64,000 nucleotides of DNA from Adhaeribacter rhizoryzae (GTDB taxonomy: Bacteria; Bacteroidota; Bacteroidia; Cytophagales; Hymenobacteraceae), in the NCBI RefSeq assembly GCF_008629685.1, contig NZ_VWSF01000021.1, positions 49,091-113,090 of the forward strand, written 5' to 3'. Positions 15,906 to 24,696 of the stretch are shown piece by piece. The number at the start of each line of letters is the position of its first letter. Position 1 is the first letter of the stretch. Position numbers and translations under genes: made by a program. The notes under the pieces were generated by a model. That model ran no database searches. It saw nothing but the letters and a program-made list of their open reading frames with translations, and was not told where the DNA came from.

Positions 15906-17783
15906 ATGGTAACAGGCGCAAATGCTATGCAAAAAAATAAAGAGCAGTTACAAAATATTGCTTCTCAGTTAGATGTTCTCGAAAAAGAGGCCCGGCAGTT
16001 AGAAAAAAATTTTACACTCCAGGTACAGCAAGTGCAGCCGGCTTTTCGGGCGAGTACGGTAAACCTGCTGCATTATTTAGCGCTGCGCCAACACGACATC
16101 CGGGAATTGCAGGAACAACTGGCCCGTTTGGGATTATCCTCGCTGGGCCGGGCCGAAAGCCACGTGCTGGCGAACCTGCAGGCGGTGCAGGAGCAGTTAA
16201 ACTGTCTCCTGAATAATACAGTTGAAAATAAAGCCGTTCTATCTTTCGACGAGAGTTCGGCGCTGCTTAAAACGCACACCCACGATTTGTTGGGCGCGCC
16301 GGCACCGGGGCGCAGTACCCGCATTATGGTTACTTTCGCCACCGAAATGGCCACCGATTACGAACTGGTACGCCGTATGATGGAAGCCGGCATGAATTGC
16401 GCCCGCATTAATTGTGCCCACGACCATAAAGAAGTTTGGGTGAAAATGGTGGAAAACATCCGGCGGGCCGAACAAGAACTGGGCGTACAGTGTAAAGTGC
16501 TGTTCGATTTAATGGGACCCAAGCTGCGCACCGGACCATTAAAGCCAGGACCTAAACTGGTAGTGGTGCATCCGTACCGCAACGAATTAGGCCAGGTAAC
16601 TGCCCCCGCTAAGGTTTGGCTGGCACCAGCAGGCGTAGCACCAACGGTAAAAGTAGATGCAGTGCTGCCGCTGGAAACCGCCTGGCTAGCGCAGTTAACC
16701 GAAGGCGATCAGTTGCAATTAAAAGATAGCCGCAAGCGAAAACGAACCTTGTATGTAGCCGAGCGGGCAGCATCAGGCGTAGTAGCCCATTTATTTAAAA
16801 CTTCTTACATTAGTACTGGCACCCGTTTAGCCCTTAAAAACCGAAATATTGCCCAACTTACCTCCGAAGTAGGCGATTTACCCGAGATAGAAATGCCGCT
16901 CCTGCTGAACCAGGACGATTTACTGGTGCTGCGGAAAGAACCGGTTCCGGGCGAGCCGGCCCAAACAGATGCCGAAGGACAGGTAGTGCAGCCGGCTTTT
17001 ATTTCGTGTACTTTACCCGAAGTATTTGCGCAGGTTAAGGTGGGGCAACCGGTTTTATTCGACGATGGCAAAATAGAATCCGAAATTACGGAAGTAACTA
17101 AAAACTCGCTGGTGGTAAAAATTACCTCGGCGGGTAAAAACGGCAGCACCCTGCGCGCCGACAAAGGCATTAACTTGCCCGATAGTAACCTGGGCCTAAA
17201 CAAGCTTACCGACAAAGACAAGCAAGACCTGGCTTTTGTGGTAAAATACGCCGATATTATTAATCTTTCGTTTGCCAACACGCCCAATATGGTAACGGCC
17301 CTGCAGGAAGAACTGCGAAAACACCACGCCGAACACGTGGGCATTATGCTTAAAATCGAGACCAAAGAAGGATTCCGGAATTTGCCGCATTTGTTACTGG
17401 CGGTAATGCGCACTAACCCGGCCGGCGTAATGATTGCCCGCGGCGATTTGGCCGTAGAATGTGGCTGGCAACGGCTGGCCGAAGTACAGGAAGAAATATT
17501 ATGGTTGTGTGAGGCCGCGCATTTACCGGTAGTTTGGGCAACCCAGGTACTAGAAACGCTGGCGAAAAAAGGCCGGCCATCGCGCGCCGAAATTACCGAT
17601 GCCGCCATGGCCCAGCGCGCCGATTGTGTTATGCTGAACAAAGGCCCGTATGTAGTGGAGGCTATCCGGATGCTCGATGGTATTTTAAAACGGATGCAAG
17701 AACACCAGCACAAAAAAGCTTCAATGCTGCGTAATTTAAACGTATCGGAAATTGATCCAATTTTCGAGGCTGACAGCCATTAA
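15906..17783 (+). CDS. Atypical pyruvate kinase with long N-terminal extension
   Basis: 625 residues (a second ATG at 15927 would remove seven). Residues 1 to about 130 are a helical, Gln/Glu/Leu-rich extension not found in ordinary pyruvate kinases. The barrel begins at about 138 with TRIMVTFATEMATDYELV, then NCARINCAHDH and LFDLMGPKLRTG. The B domain appears enlarged (about 215-400). The barrel resumes with LTDKDKQDLAFVV, IMLKIETKEGF, the signature MIARGDLAVE, ATQVLETL and PSRAEITDAAMAQRADCVMLNKG. The C-terminal allosteric domain is missing. Metal ligands (Glu of KIE, Asp of RGDL) and the catalytic Lys are kept. The family makes ATP and pyruvate from phosphoenolpyruvate; regulation must differ from the usual enzyme because the effector domain is absent. 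Confidence 0.82.
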   Translation: MVTGANAMQKNKEQLQNIASQLDVLEKEARQLEKNFTLQVQQVQPAFRASTVNLLHYLALRQHDIRELQEQLARLGLSSLGRAESHVLANLQAVQEQLNCLLNNTVENKAVLSFDESSALLKTHTHDLLGAPAPGRSTRIMVTFATEMATDYELVRRMMEAGMNCARINCAHDHKEVWVKMVENIRRAEQELGVQCKVLFDLMGPKLRTGPLKPGPKLVVVHPYRNELGQVTAPAKVWLAPAGVAPTVKVDAVLPLETAWLAQLTEGDQLQLKDSRKRKRTLYVAERAASGVVAHLFKTSYISTGTRLALKNRNIAQLTSEVGDLPEIEMPLLLNQDDLLVLRKEPVPGEPAQTDAEGQVVQPAFISCTLPEVFAQVKVGQPVLFDDGKIESEITEVTKNSLVVKITSAGKNGSTLRADKGINLPDSNLGLNKLTDKDKQDLAFVVKYADIINLSFANTPNMVTALQEELRKHHAEHVGIMLKIETKEGFRNLPHLLLAVMRTNPAGVMIARGDLAVECGWQRLAEVQEEILWLCEAAHLPVVWATQVLETLAKKGRPSRAEITDAAMAQRADCVMLNKGPYVVEAIRMLDGILKRMQEHQHKKASMLRNLNVSEIDPIFEADSH

Positions 17784-17852
17784 GCCAGGCTATTCAGAAT
17801 ATTTATGCAATTAAGTGAGAAATATTGTTTAGCTAAATCGGTTTAAAATTAG

Positions 17853-18803
17853 TTAGAAATATTTCTGGTACAGATTATACAGCACTAATAAATCCCGGCG
17901 GGTTAAAACGGCATTAATATCGGTCTGAATAAAATGGTGCTTAAAAGCGCGAATAGCCGCATCCAGATTTGAAGTGTCATAGCCAATAATGCGGAGCGCT
18001 TCTTTGGGATTAAAATTTAAAGGAACGCCGTTGGTTAAGGCCAAGCTATCTGACGTTAGCGTACTGGTAATAAGCGGCTGCATACCCGATTGCGGCAAAT
18101 TAGGCAAATTAATAGTGCTATCGGCAGTTAAAGAATCAATTAATAAATTTTCCAGAATAGCTTCGTCGTACCAGAATCCGTAGCCTTTTTCAGCCAGTTT
18201 TTTCCAGGGGAAAATAGGGCTGGGATCGTTTTTGCGGGTAGGCGCAATATCGGAGTGGCCAATAAAATTGGCGGTGGGTATATTATAAGTTTTTTTCAAG
18301 CGGGCTAATACCAGCAGCAAGCTGTTAATCTGAGCTTCGGCAAAAGGCTCCAAACCATTATTATCCAGTTCAATGCCTATAGATGTAGAATTAATATCGG
18401 TGGTGTTGCCCCATTTGGCGGCTCCCCCGTGCCAGGCCCGCAAATAATCGTTTAGCATGTGGTAAATTTTGCCGTCGCGGCCAATTACATAATGGGCACT
18501 TACCTGGGTTTGCGGTCGGGTAAAAGTTTTCAGGGTTTGGGCCGTGGAGTCCTGGGCCGTATGGTGAATAATTACAAAGTTGGGTTTGCGCAAATTAAAA
18601 TTAGTAGTACCTACCCAATAGTCGCCCATGGATAAACTATCGGCCCCGGGCGGTTGAACCGGCGTATTTTTTATCGTGCGGGCCAAAGCTTTTACCTGCT
18701 TTTTATACGACCGGTTGGTAACGGCATACGGGTTAGTTATACACGACACAAAGCTGGTTAAAAAAAATATTAAAAAACTGAGCCGCGTATACTTATGGTA
18801 CAT
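17853..18803 (-). CDS. N-acetylmuramoyl-L-alanine amidase (Amidase_2/AmpD-like) lipoprotein
   Basis: 316 residues. The signal peptide has lipobox SFVSC (Cys21). The zinc amidase fold is clear: NFVIIHHTAQDS (first His ligand), VSAHYVIGRDGKIYHML, RAWHGG, SIGIELDNNG, and FIGHSDIAPTRKNDPSPIFPW with the remaining ligands. The roughly 110 residues after the catalytic domain (NLPQSGMQPL to the end) resemble the extra helical tail of AmpD-type lipoproteins and end in a small helical bundle. It cleaves the lactyl-L-Ala bond of peptidoglycan fragments in the periplasm, for turnover or recycling. It is convergent with the pyruvate kinase gene. Confidence 0.87.
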   Translation of the reverse strand: MYHKYTRLSFLIFFLTSFVSCITNPYAVTNRSYKKQVKALARTIKNTPVQPPGADSLSMGDYWVGTTNFNLRKPNFVIIHHTAQDSTAQTLKTFTRPQTQVSAHYVIGRDGKIYHMLNDYLRAWHGGAAKWGNTTDINSTSIGIELDNNGLEPFAEAQINSLLLVLARLKKTYNIPTANFIGHSDIAPTRKNDPSPIFPWKKLAEKGYGFWYDEAILENLLIDSLTADSTINLPNLPQSGMQPLITSTLTSDSLALTNGVPLNFNPKEALRIIGYDTSNLDAAIRAFKHHFIQTDINAVLTRRDLLVLYNLYQKYF

Positions 18804-18976
18804 GAAAATAATATTGTATAACCAGATGTAAAAATAATCTAATTAATGATTTTACCATAACTAGTTTGGTTTGAATAAATTATTTTTGTGGGGTTTTTAA
18901 ATCTGCTTAAAACAGATAGTTTTAAACTTTGTAGCATCGCAAACGCAACTTAATTTACCTTTATACAACAGCCACT

Positions 18977-19270
18977 ATGCTTAAGCAATATTTTATTACC
19001 GCCTACGATTTTACCGATGCCGAAGCCTTAGAACGCCGGATGGCAGCCCGGCCGGCCCACTTTGCAGGCGCCCGGAAACTAAAAGAAAGTGGCAATTTTT
19101 TAATGGGCGGCGCTATTCTGAGCCCCGAAGGTAAAATGATTGGTTCGTCGTTGTACATGCAGTTTCAGAACGAAGAAGAATTGCAGCAATGGCTAGGTGA
19201 AGAGCCCTACGTAACCCAAAAGGTTTGGGATAAAATAGAAGTTAAGCCTTTCCGGGTAGCCGAGGTTTAA
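18977..19270 (+). CDS. YCII-family protein
   Basis: 97 residues, no signal peptide. The order is KQYFITAYDF, RRMAARPAHFAGARKLKESG and MGGAILSPEGKMIGSSLYMQF, then EEELQQWLGEEPYVTQKVWDKIEVKPFRV. It is the small ferredoxin-like YCII fold with the conserved His (H of RPAHF) and the LxxDPY-like segment (EEPYV). YCII proteins are cytosolic and mostly of unknown role; some relatives act as dehydrochlorinases or antibiotic-like transformation enzymes. A -7-like TATTTTTG at 18881-18888 lies upstream, but its -33 partner is poor. The gene is convergent with cfa, 28 bases apart. Confidence 0.8.
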   Translation: MLKQYFITAYDFTDAEALERRMAARPAHFAGARKLKESGNFLMGGAILSPEGKMIGSSLYMQFQNEEELQQWLGEEPYVTQKVWDKIEVKPFRVAEV

Positions 19271-19298
19271 ACCATTAACTAATATTTACCTTAATATT

Positions 19299-20420
19299 TT
19301 ACCGCACCGCTTCATAACCACCTAATACACCGTTTTTAGAGAGCACCAGTTGCCAAAGTTGATTATTGCGGGCCCGGAAAGAGCCGGCGCTGGAAAGCAG
19401 GTAATATTTCCACATCCGGTAAAAGCGATCGCCGTATTGGTTTTGCAACAGCGGCCAGTTTTGGTTAAAGTTGCGGAACCAGGCCATTAAGGTTAGGTCG
19501 TAATAAGGCCCAAAATTATGCACATCTTCCACCACAAAAATATTTTCCATGGCGGTGCTTAATTGTTTTAAAGAAGGTATTAAGCAGTTAGGAAAAATAT
19601 ATTTGTTGATGAACGGATCGGGGGCAGTTTTGGAAAAGCCTAAGCCAATGGTGTGCAGCAAAAATAAGCCATTGCTTTTGAGGCAGCGGGCGGCAGTTTG
19701 CATGTAGGTACGAAAGTTGTGCAAGCCCACGTGCTCGGCCATTCCTACCGATACCACGTGGTCGAAGGTTTCGTTTACGTCGCGGTAATCCTGCAATCTT
19801 ATTTCTACGGGCAAGCCTTTACACATTTCGCGGCCCAGTTCTACCTGCTCCCGGGCTACTGTAATGCCCACTACCGTTACGCCATATTGTTCCGCGGCAA
19901 ACCGGGCAAAGCTGCCCCAACCACAACCAATATCCAGTACCTGCTGGCCGGGTTGCAGGTTTAATTTCCGGCAAATCAAATCCAGTTTATTTTCCTGCGC
20001 CGTGTCCAGGTCGTCGGCATTTTTCCAGTAGCCACAACTGTAAGCCAGGCGTTTATCCAGCATTAACTGGTAAAGTTGGTTGCCAATATCGTAATGTTGC
20101 CGGGCATTGTGCGCGGCCTGTTTTTGGGTTTGCCGGTTAAAAATTCGGCTCAGCAACATTTCGGCCCACGATTGCCAGCCTAACCGGGCTTGTTTGTACA
20201 AGTCGGCCCGTAAAGCCCGGAATACAAATTCATCAATGCTGTCGCAATCCCACCAACCCTCCATGTAAGACTCGCCCAAACCCAGGGTGCCCTGGGTAAG
20301 TACCCTGGCGTAAAACTGTTGGTTATGCACCTGCAAATCCCAGGGCTTGTGTCCATTAATAGTTACATCGGCCCGCGCTAAAAGCGCCCCTAAATCGTGT
20401 TGCAATCCTTTTTTAGGCAT
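19299..20420 (-). CDS. cfa: Cyclopropane-fatty-acyl-phospholipid synthase
   Basis: 373 residues from ATG 20420 (MPKKGLQHDL); an upstream in-frame TTG at 20438 would add six residues and is less likely. The N-terminal substrate-binding part contains YMEGWWDCDSIDEFVFRAL. The central HYDIGNQLYQLMLDKRLAYSCGYWKNADDLDTAQ is diagnostic of the family. The SAM-binding motif is VLDIGCGWGSFARFAAEQYG, then SVGMAEHVGLHNF with the bicarbonate-site residues and FINKYIFPNC. It adds a methylene from SAM across double bonds of membrane phospholipid acyl chains. It probably acts as a peripheral membrane enzyme under stress or in stationary phase. Monocistronic from its neighbours' orientation. Confidence 0.93.
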   Translation of the reverse strand: MPKKGLQHDLGALLARADVTINGHKPWDLQVHNQQFYARVLTQGTLGLGESYMEGWWDCDSIDEFVFRALRADLYKQARLGWQSWAEMLLSRIFNRQTQKQAAHNARQHYDIGNQLYQLMLDKRLAYSCGYWKNADDLDTAQENKLDLICRKLNLQPGQQVLDIGCGWGSFARFAAEQYGVTVVGITVAREQVELGREMCKGLPVEIRLQDYRDVNETFDHVVSVGMAEHVGLHNFRTYMQTAARCLKSNGLFLLHTIGLGFSKTAPDPFINKYIFPNCLIPSLKQLSTAMENIFVVEDVHNFGPYYDLTLMAWFRNFNQNWPLLQNQYGDRFYRMWKYYLLSSAGSFRARNNQLWQLVLSKNGVLGGYEAVR

Positions 20421-20880
20421 AGTAGTGGTAGATTTCAACTATCCGGTAAAGTTTAGAGCGTTTTATAATATTATAAGTATACTCATTCTTCATTAATTTA
20501 TAATAGTTTACGCTGAACAAAATACCTAAATACCAGCCGTGTATGGGTAAAAATCAACCGCTATTCGCTACGCGCACATGCTAAACTATTCCGGAATATG
20601 CGGGCACTCGCAGCAATTTTATGCTGAAGTTGGTTATTTTTTATGATTTGGTATAAAATATAGAAAACCAGATTTAAATTATAACTGTTAAAATTGCATT
20701 ATATTCTTTATTAACATATAAAGCATTATATAATAAGCTTATTAACAATTAATTGATAAATAATAATCACTGATTCATAAACCAAAAATTATATTTAAAG
20801 TATAAAATAAAAGCAATGAATATTTAACTAAAAATCAGATATAATAATTATTTTCTGTTAGGTAGTAGATTGGATAAGAA
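20421..20880. other. AT-rich intergenic region
   Basis: About 460 bp between the divergent cfa gene and a small unknown gene. The right half is extremely AT-rich, with runs of A/T such as TATAATAAGCTTATTAACAA. No open frame of note, repeat family or RNA structure was recognised. Confidence 0.4.
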
Positions 20881-21132
20881 ATGAAGACGAAAGAACAGGT
20901 ATATAATTATTTAATTCAGCCATCGCACTTGTTTTTAAAACAGGTAATAAAGGTGGTAGAAACAAGGGCCTTTATTGTGGTTATGGATTTGCGTGAATCT
21001 AAAAAGTTGTTTATTCCGGACCAGGTACTGCGCGATTATGAATATTATTTAAAAATAATTAAGGGGCAAGCCTGCAAAGTAAATACGTATGATGGCGTAA
21101 ATTATTTAATTTTACCAAAAACTAATTCTTAA
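20881..21132 (+). CDS. Small protein of unknown function
   Basis: 83 residues, no signal peptide or membrane segment, basic. It alternates hydrophobic strands and helices (HLFLKQVIKVVETRAFIVVMDL, LRDYEYYLKIIKG, GVNYLILPK), so a small alpha/beta fold is likely. I do not recognise the family. It is followed after 17 bases by another unknown gene on the same strand, and the two are probably cotranscribed. The AT-rich surroundings and absence of recognisable relatives suggest a lineage-specific gene. Confidence 0.6.
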   Translation: MKTKEQVYNYLIQPSHLFLKQVIKVVETRAFIVVMDLRESKKLFIPDQVLRDYEYYLKIIKGQACKVNTYDGVNYLILPKTNS

Positions 21133-21149
21133 ACCTTTTAAGGTTATTT

Positions 21150-21464
21150 ATGCGTCCCAAGAGTGTGGAAACCATTGCCAGGTATATTCATATAGCCGGT
21201 AAGTTGCAAAGAACCATTATTGTAAACCAAGGTAAGTTTCCGGAGTTGCAGCACTTGCAAGATAAAATAATTAATATTCCTATAGACCGAACGCAACCCA
21301 ATCCGTTTTTAAACCATTTAGAAAAAATTTGCCAACTGTTAAAAGATAATAGCCATACTTATATTGTGCGGCACCTGCATTATAATTTTAACAAAGATGT
21401 AGAAGCCCTGGCCGAAGACCGGGAGTTGCTGGATTTAAATTATTACCTGAATTACATTGAGTAA
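21150..21464 (+). CDS. Small protein of unknown function
   Basis: 104 residues, start ATG 21150. It looks soluble, with alternating helices and strands (VETIARYIHIAGKLQRTIIV, ELQHLQDKIINIPIDRTQ, LNHLEKICQLLKDNSHTYIVRHLHYNF), and ends in an acidic Tyr-rich helix. No known motif is seen. It lies 17 bases behind the 20881 gene, which suggests an operon of two. I cannot assign a function. Confidence 0.6.
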   Translation: MRPKSVETIARYIHIAGKLQRTIIVNQGKFPELQHLQDKIINIPIDRTQPNPFLNHLEKICQLLKDNSHTYIVRHLHYNFNKDVEALAEDRELLDLNYYLNYIE

Positions 21465-21798
21465 AATTTTTTTCGCCTATAGCTTTTATAATTACTAAAA
21501 CTGTTCCCAAACAGCGTATTTAGGTATACCTATCTTCTTGCTAATTCCTGGTTGCCTTAATTTTAAGTTCTATTAATAACTTATTTACCTGCTATAAATT
21601 AGGCTTATAGTATAAAAATGCTTTAAACAGCATGGGTACTGCTGGTAAAACAAGTTGTTTTCAGCCAATATTTTGCCTTTTTATTACCATAACATCTCGG
21701 CCCGATTGGGGGTATAACTCCACTATTAAAGGCGGCATTTGTTTGTACATACAACTTTGCCTAGCCTTTTCTGCGGAAGTAAAAACAAATATTTATAA
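21465..21798. other. Intergenic region without recognised features
   Basis: 334 bp, AT-rich, between unknown small genes on the same strand. I saw no gene, terminator hairpin or repeat in it. Confidence 0.4.
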
Positions 21799-22023
21799 AT
21801 GTTTCAGTTAGGATGGGTAGATTTTAATACTTACTGCCCCATAATTTTAAAAAGTAACGACCAGTGTTTTGTGTTTGAGGTAGCTACTAACGCTGACTTC
21901 GACAATGCCAAGCAATCAGAGAAATTTACCTGTTATCCGGTAAAGCAAACCGGCGAAGTAGATTTATCGTCGGTGCGTGTTTTTATAAAAGAAGAAATTC
22001 AGTCTGTTCCGGTGCCGGTATAA
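21799..22023 (+). CDS. Small acidic protein of unknown function
   Basis: 74 residues, soluble, no signal sequence. Its order is GWVDFNTYCPIILKSNDQCFVFEVATNADFDNAKQ, then KFTCYPVKQTGEVDLSSVRVFIKEEI. Two cysteines (C13 and C24 region) and mostly beta character are visible. The spacing of codons and the normal amino-acid mix make it a likely real gene, but I do not recognise it and the neighbours give no clue. Confidence 0.5.
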   Translation: MFQLGWVDFNTYCPIILKSNDQCFVFEVATNADFDNAKQSEKFTCYPVKQTGEVDLSSVRVFIKEEIQSVPVPV

Positions 22024-22266
22024 ATTTTATAATGTTTAAATCTGCCGTTCAGACTTAAAGGTTACTTTTTTCTTAAATATGCTGGCAAGCACTTTAATTA
22101 AACCTGCTTTGGTGCAATTGCCTAAACTTGCTACTGCTGCTGTATACCAATAATTTGCAAGCCGCATATTTCCTATTTCTGTTTCAGAAAGAATACTAAG
22201 GAGTTACAGTTCGCGAATTAGAGCAATAATATTTTTGCCTATCTTTAAGCGCTAATTATTCCGGAA

Positions 22267-23028
22267 ATGCGCTACTTATATATCTGCTCTTTCATTACTT
22301 TATGGTTACTGGGTTGTTCCTCCGATAAAACAACCTCGCAGCAATCCGCCCCGGATTCTAAAGCGCAGGAATTAGTAGATAAAGCCATTCTGGCGCACGG
22401 CGGCAAAAAATTCGAGAACTTAAACGTGGTTTTCGACTTCCGGAATCGGCATTATACCGCCACCCGGAAAGAGGGCCTCTACACGTATACCCGCGCCTTT
22501 ACCGATTCTACGGGCCAGGTACAGGATTTTTTAAGCAACGAAGGCTTCCGGCGCGAAATAAACGGTCAGCCGGTATACTTGCCCGCCGAAAGAAAACAAG
22601 CATTCACTAATTCGGTAAACTCGGTTATTTATTTTGCTTTGCTACCGTTTGGCCTGAACGACCCGGCCGTGCAGAAAACCTATTTAGGCGAAGTAACTTT
22701 ACGCGACCAGCCTTACCACAAAATAAAAATTACGTTTGCGCCGGAAGGTGGCGGCGTAGATCATGAAGATGAGTTTATTTATTACATTCATCAGAAAACG
22801 TTCCTGGTCGATTATTTTGCGTACAGCTACCAAACAGAAGGTGGCGGTATGCGTTTCCGGCAGGCCTATAACCCCAGCACAGTAGGCGGTATCCGTTTTC
22901 AGCAATATATTAACTTCGAGCCTCTGCAAAAAGAAGTACCCTTAACGGATTTGGATAAACTTTTCGAGGCTGGTAAATTAAAAGAATTATCGCGGATAGA
23001 ACTGGAAAATATTCAGGTTAAAAATTAA
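22267..23028 (+). CDS. DUF6503-family lipoprotein
   Basis: 253 residues with lipobox LLGC (Cys17). The mature part begins with a helix KAQELVDKAILAHGGKKFENLNVVFDFRNRHYTA. It then forms a long beta-rich domain (TRAFTDSTGQVQDFLSNEGF, LPFGLNDPAVQKTYLGEVTL, DEFIYYIHQKTFLVDYFAYSY, GGMRFRQAYNPSTVGGIRFQQY). This is the pattern of the LolA-like DUF6503 lipoproteins common in Bacteroidota. Their function is unknown; a lipid or lipoprotein carrier-like fold in the periplasm is inferred. A -7-like TATTTTTG at 22230-22237 lies 29 bases before the start, with a weak -33 element. Confidence 0.78.
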   Translation: MRYLYICSFITLWLLGCSSDKTTSQQSAPDSKAQELVDKAILAHGGKKFENLNVVFDFRNRHYTATRKEGLYTYTRAFTDSTGQVQDFLSNEGFRREINGQPVYLPAERKQAFTNSVNSVIYFALLPFGLNDPAVQKTYLGEVTLRDQPYHKIKITFAPEGGGVDHEDEFIYYIHQKTFLVDYFAYSYQTEGGGMRFRQAYNPSTVGGIRFQQYINFEPLQKEVPLTDLDKLFEAGKLKELSRIELENIQVKN

Positions 23029-23265
23029 AGCCCGCGAGATCATGTTAGTTTTATAACGCTTGTAACATAGCAAGCAAAATAGGTTAGTTGTACCTGCAGT
23101 TTCAATTTTTAGTTGATGATAATATTAGTAATAGGTTATTAATGTACCTTTAAATGAAGCAATTGCGGCAATTTTCAGATTTTAGATAGGATTATCGGTA
23201 TTGCGTCTTGTATAAAATACGAACAAGACACACGCTTCTATACCTTATTAGCACTTGCCTCTCTT

Positions 23266-23997
23266 TTATTTTTCTACAATTACTTGATGAAATTTCTCTC
23301 CATTTTTAAGCTGGCCTGCTATATCAATGATTAATGACTTATAAGTAAGTTCCAGCCCCAACTCATTTATAGTTTTATTGTTATTCCCCTGTAAGTTTAA
23401 GAAAGCTTTAGCTTGCTGAATATATTCTGCACAACAGCTTTCATATCTACTTTTTTCTTTAAGAATAGCCTTATAAAATTTTGTTTGTTCTCGAATAGAC
23501 TCTCTTCTAATTTCTTCTAAATCCTCCCTTACAATCCACTCTAATAATTGGTCTTTATCTTCAAATCCAAACACTTCATATACTTTAAGATAATTTGAGT
23601 TTCCATAAAAGTCTGGAATCCTGATAGTGCCATCATTTATCTGCAAGTTTGACCATTTACTCTGCTTAGTATAACCTAAAAATATTGGTGGATTGCCATC
23701 AGTTGTGTATTGCAAAAAACCAAAGTCAAATCTAATTTTAGCAACAAGATCAGATACAACCAACTGGTCAAATTGAATTTTCTTTCCTCCAAGCCCTTCC
23801 TGCAGTTGTTGCAGATAGTAGGTTGAGTCGTTCCGCTCAGCAATTACAAAATCTTCTCTATCTAAATCAGTAATCTTAAAAAGTATCTCTCTCGGTATTT
23901 TCGTACCTGATGCAACCGCTTCCTTTTCAAGCATACTTCGCCGCTCACAGGATATTATAAGAAGTATTCCAACAACTAATAGAAATGTATTTTTCAT
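23266..23997 (-). CDS. Lipoprotein of unknown function
   Basis: 243 residues with lipobox LIISC (Cys17). The mature protein is mixed: strands in the first half (REILFKITDLDREDFVIAERNDSTYYL, IPDFYGNSNYLKVYEVFGFED) and a long charged helical part (LEEIRRESIREQTKFYKAILKEKSRYESCCAEYIQQAKAFL). A CC pair sits near residue 194. I do not recognise a family. Base composition is much more AT-rich than in the flanking metabolic genes, which hints at transfer. The next gene upstream, at 24455, is on the same strand 110 bases away. Confidence 0.6.
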   Translation of the reverse strand: MKNTFLLVVGILLIISCERRSMLEKEAVASGTKIPREILFKITDLDREDFVIAERNDSTYYLQQLQEGLGGKKIQFDQLVVSDLVAKIRFDFGFLQYTTDGNPPIFLGYTKQSKWSNLQINDGTIRIPDFYGNSNYLKVYEVFGFEDKDQLLEWIVREDLEEIRRESIREQTKFYKAILKEKSRYESCCAEYIQQAKAFLNLQGNNNKTINELGLELTYKSLIIDIAGQLKNGEKFHQVIVEK

Positions 23998-24107
23998 GAC
24001 TTAGGTAATGGCTAATGTTTAATATAAACAACTTGCGAGGTTGTTAGCCGAAGCATGATTTTTATACTGAACCTTGGCGAAAAGCATTCTTATTAATAAC
24101 TAATAAC

Positions 24108-24455
24108 TTAATTAATATCTGTATTATCAAAGACTAATTCCCATTCAGCTTTATTTTGTAAGTCTGATGAGTGTTTTCTTTTAAACAGCTTAAATCCAAA
24201 GCTATATTGAAGGTAAAGAATTATAAAGCCATCAGAATCATACTCGAACCGTAAAAATTTATCATGGGAAACTATTTTAAATTCGGTATGAGATTCTAAA
24301 AATATTTCTTCACAACTCGGCTCAATCCAAAGTGTTTTAACTTTATCTGTTCTATTGTAAAACTCAATTTCTATTAATGAATCTGGATTTTCGTATAAAA
24401 ATTTCAGATAGTCATTATGTCCTGGCTCTTTTCCTAATCTCTTCCAAAAAGTCAT
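24108..24455 (-). CDS. Small acidic protein of unknown function
   Basis: 115 residues, no signal peptide. It starts MTFWKRLGKEPGHNDYLKFLYENPDS and continues with beta-rich, aromatic segments (IEIEFYNRTDKVKTLWIEPSCEEIFLE, FLRFEYDSDGFIILYLQYSFGFKLFKRK). It looks like a small beta-sandwich or immunity-protein-like fold, but there is no toxin gene beside it. AT-rich like the lipoprotein gene that follows it. Function unknown. Confidence 0.5.
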   Translation of the reverse strand: MTFWKRLGKEPGHNDYLKFLYENPDSLIEIEFYNRTDKVKTLWIEPSCEEIFLESHTEFKIVSHDKFLRFEYDSDGFIILYLQYSFGFKLFKRKHSSDLQNKAEWELVFDNTDIN

Positions 24456-24635
24456 CTTTTTTATTTTTGCTTACTGTCAATTACTGGTAATACAGAGTTA
24501 TTATGGTTATCTGTATTATGCATATAATACTTAATCCAATTGATAAAATATTAAATAATATTTATCTATTTGCAATCAGTACAATAGAAAAACCACTTTG
24601 CTGTTTTCAAAAACTAAGGCACAGGTTATTAAACC

Positions 24636-24673
24636 AAAAAGGTCAGCCATGTTAATTACCGGCTGACCTTTTT
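24636..24673 (-). terminator. Rho-independent terminator of fbp
   Basis: On the minus strand AAAAAGGTCAGCC pairs with GGCTGACCTTTTT (a perfect 13-bp stem) around a 12-base loop. It sits 24 bases after the fbp stop and ends in a T-run. Confidence 0.85.
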
Positions 24674-24696
24674 GATTAAAATTTGAATATTTTTAC

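Noticed and set aside
16805..17713. 302-codon open frame antisense to the pyruvate kinase gene
   Set aside because: Its product is Ser/Arg/Cys-rich with no motif, and the plus frame has all pyruvate kinase signatures. Such antisense frames are expected opposite long genes of this composition.
18865..18888. Promoter for the YCII gene at 18977
   Set aside because: The -7 element TATTTTTG is good, but TTTG boxes lie only 7-12 bases before it, too close for a proper -33.
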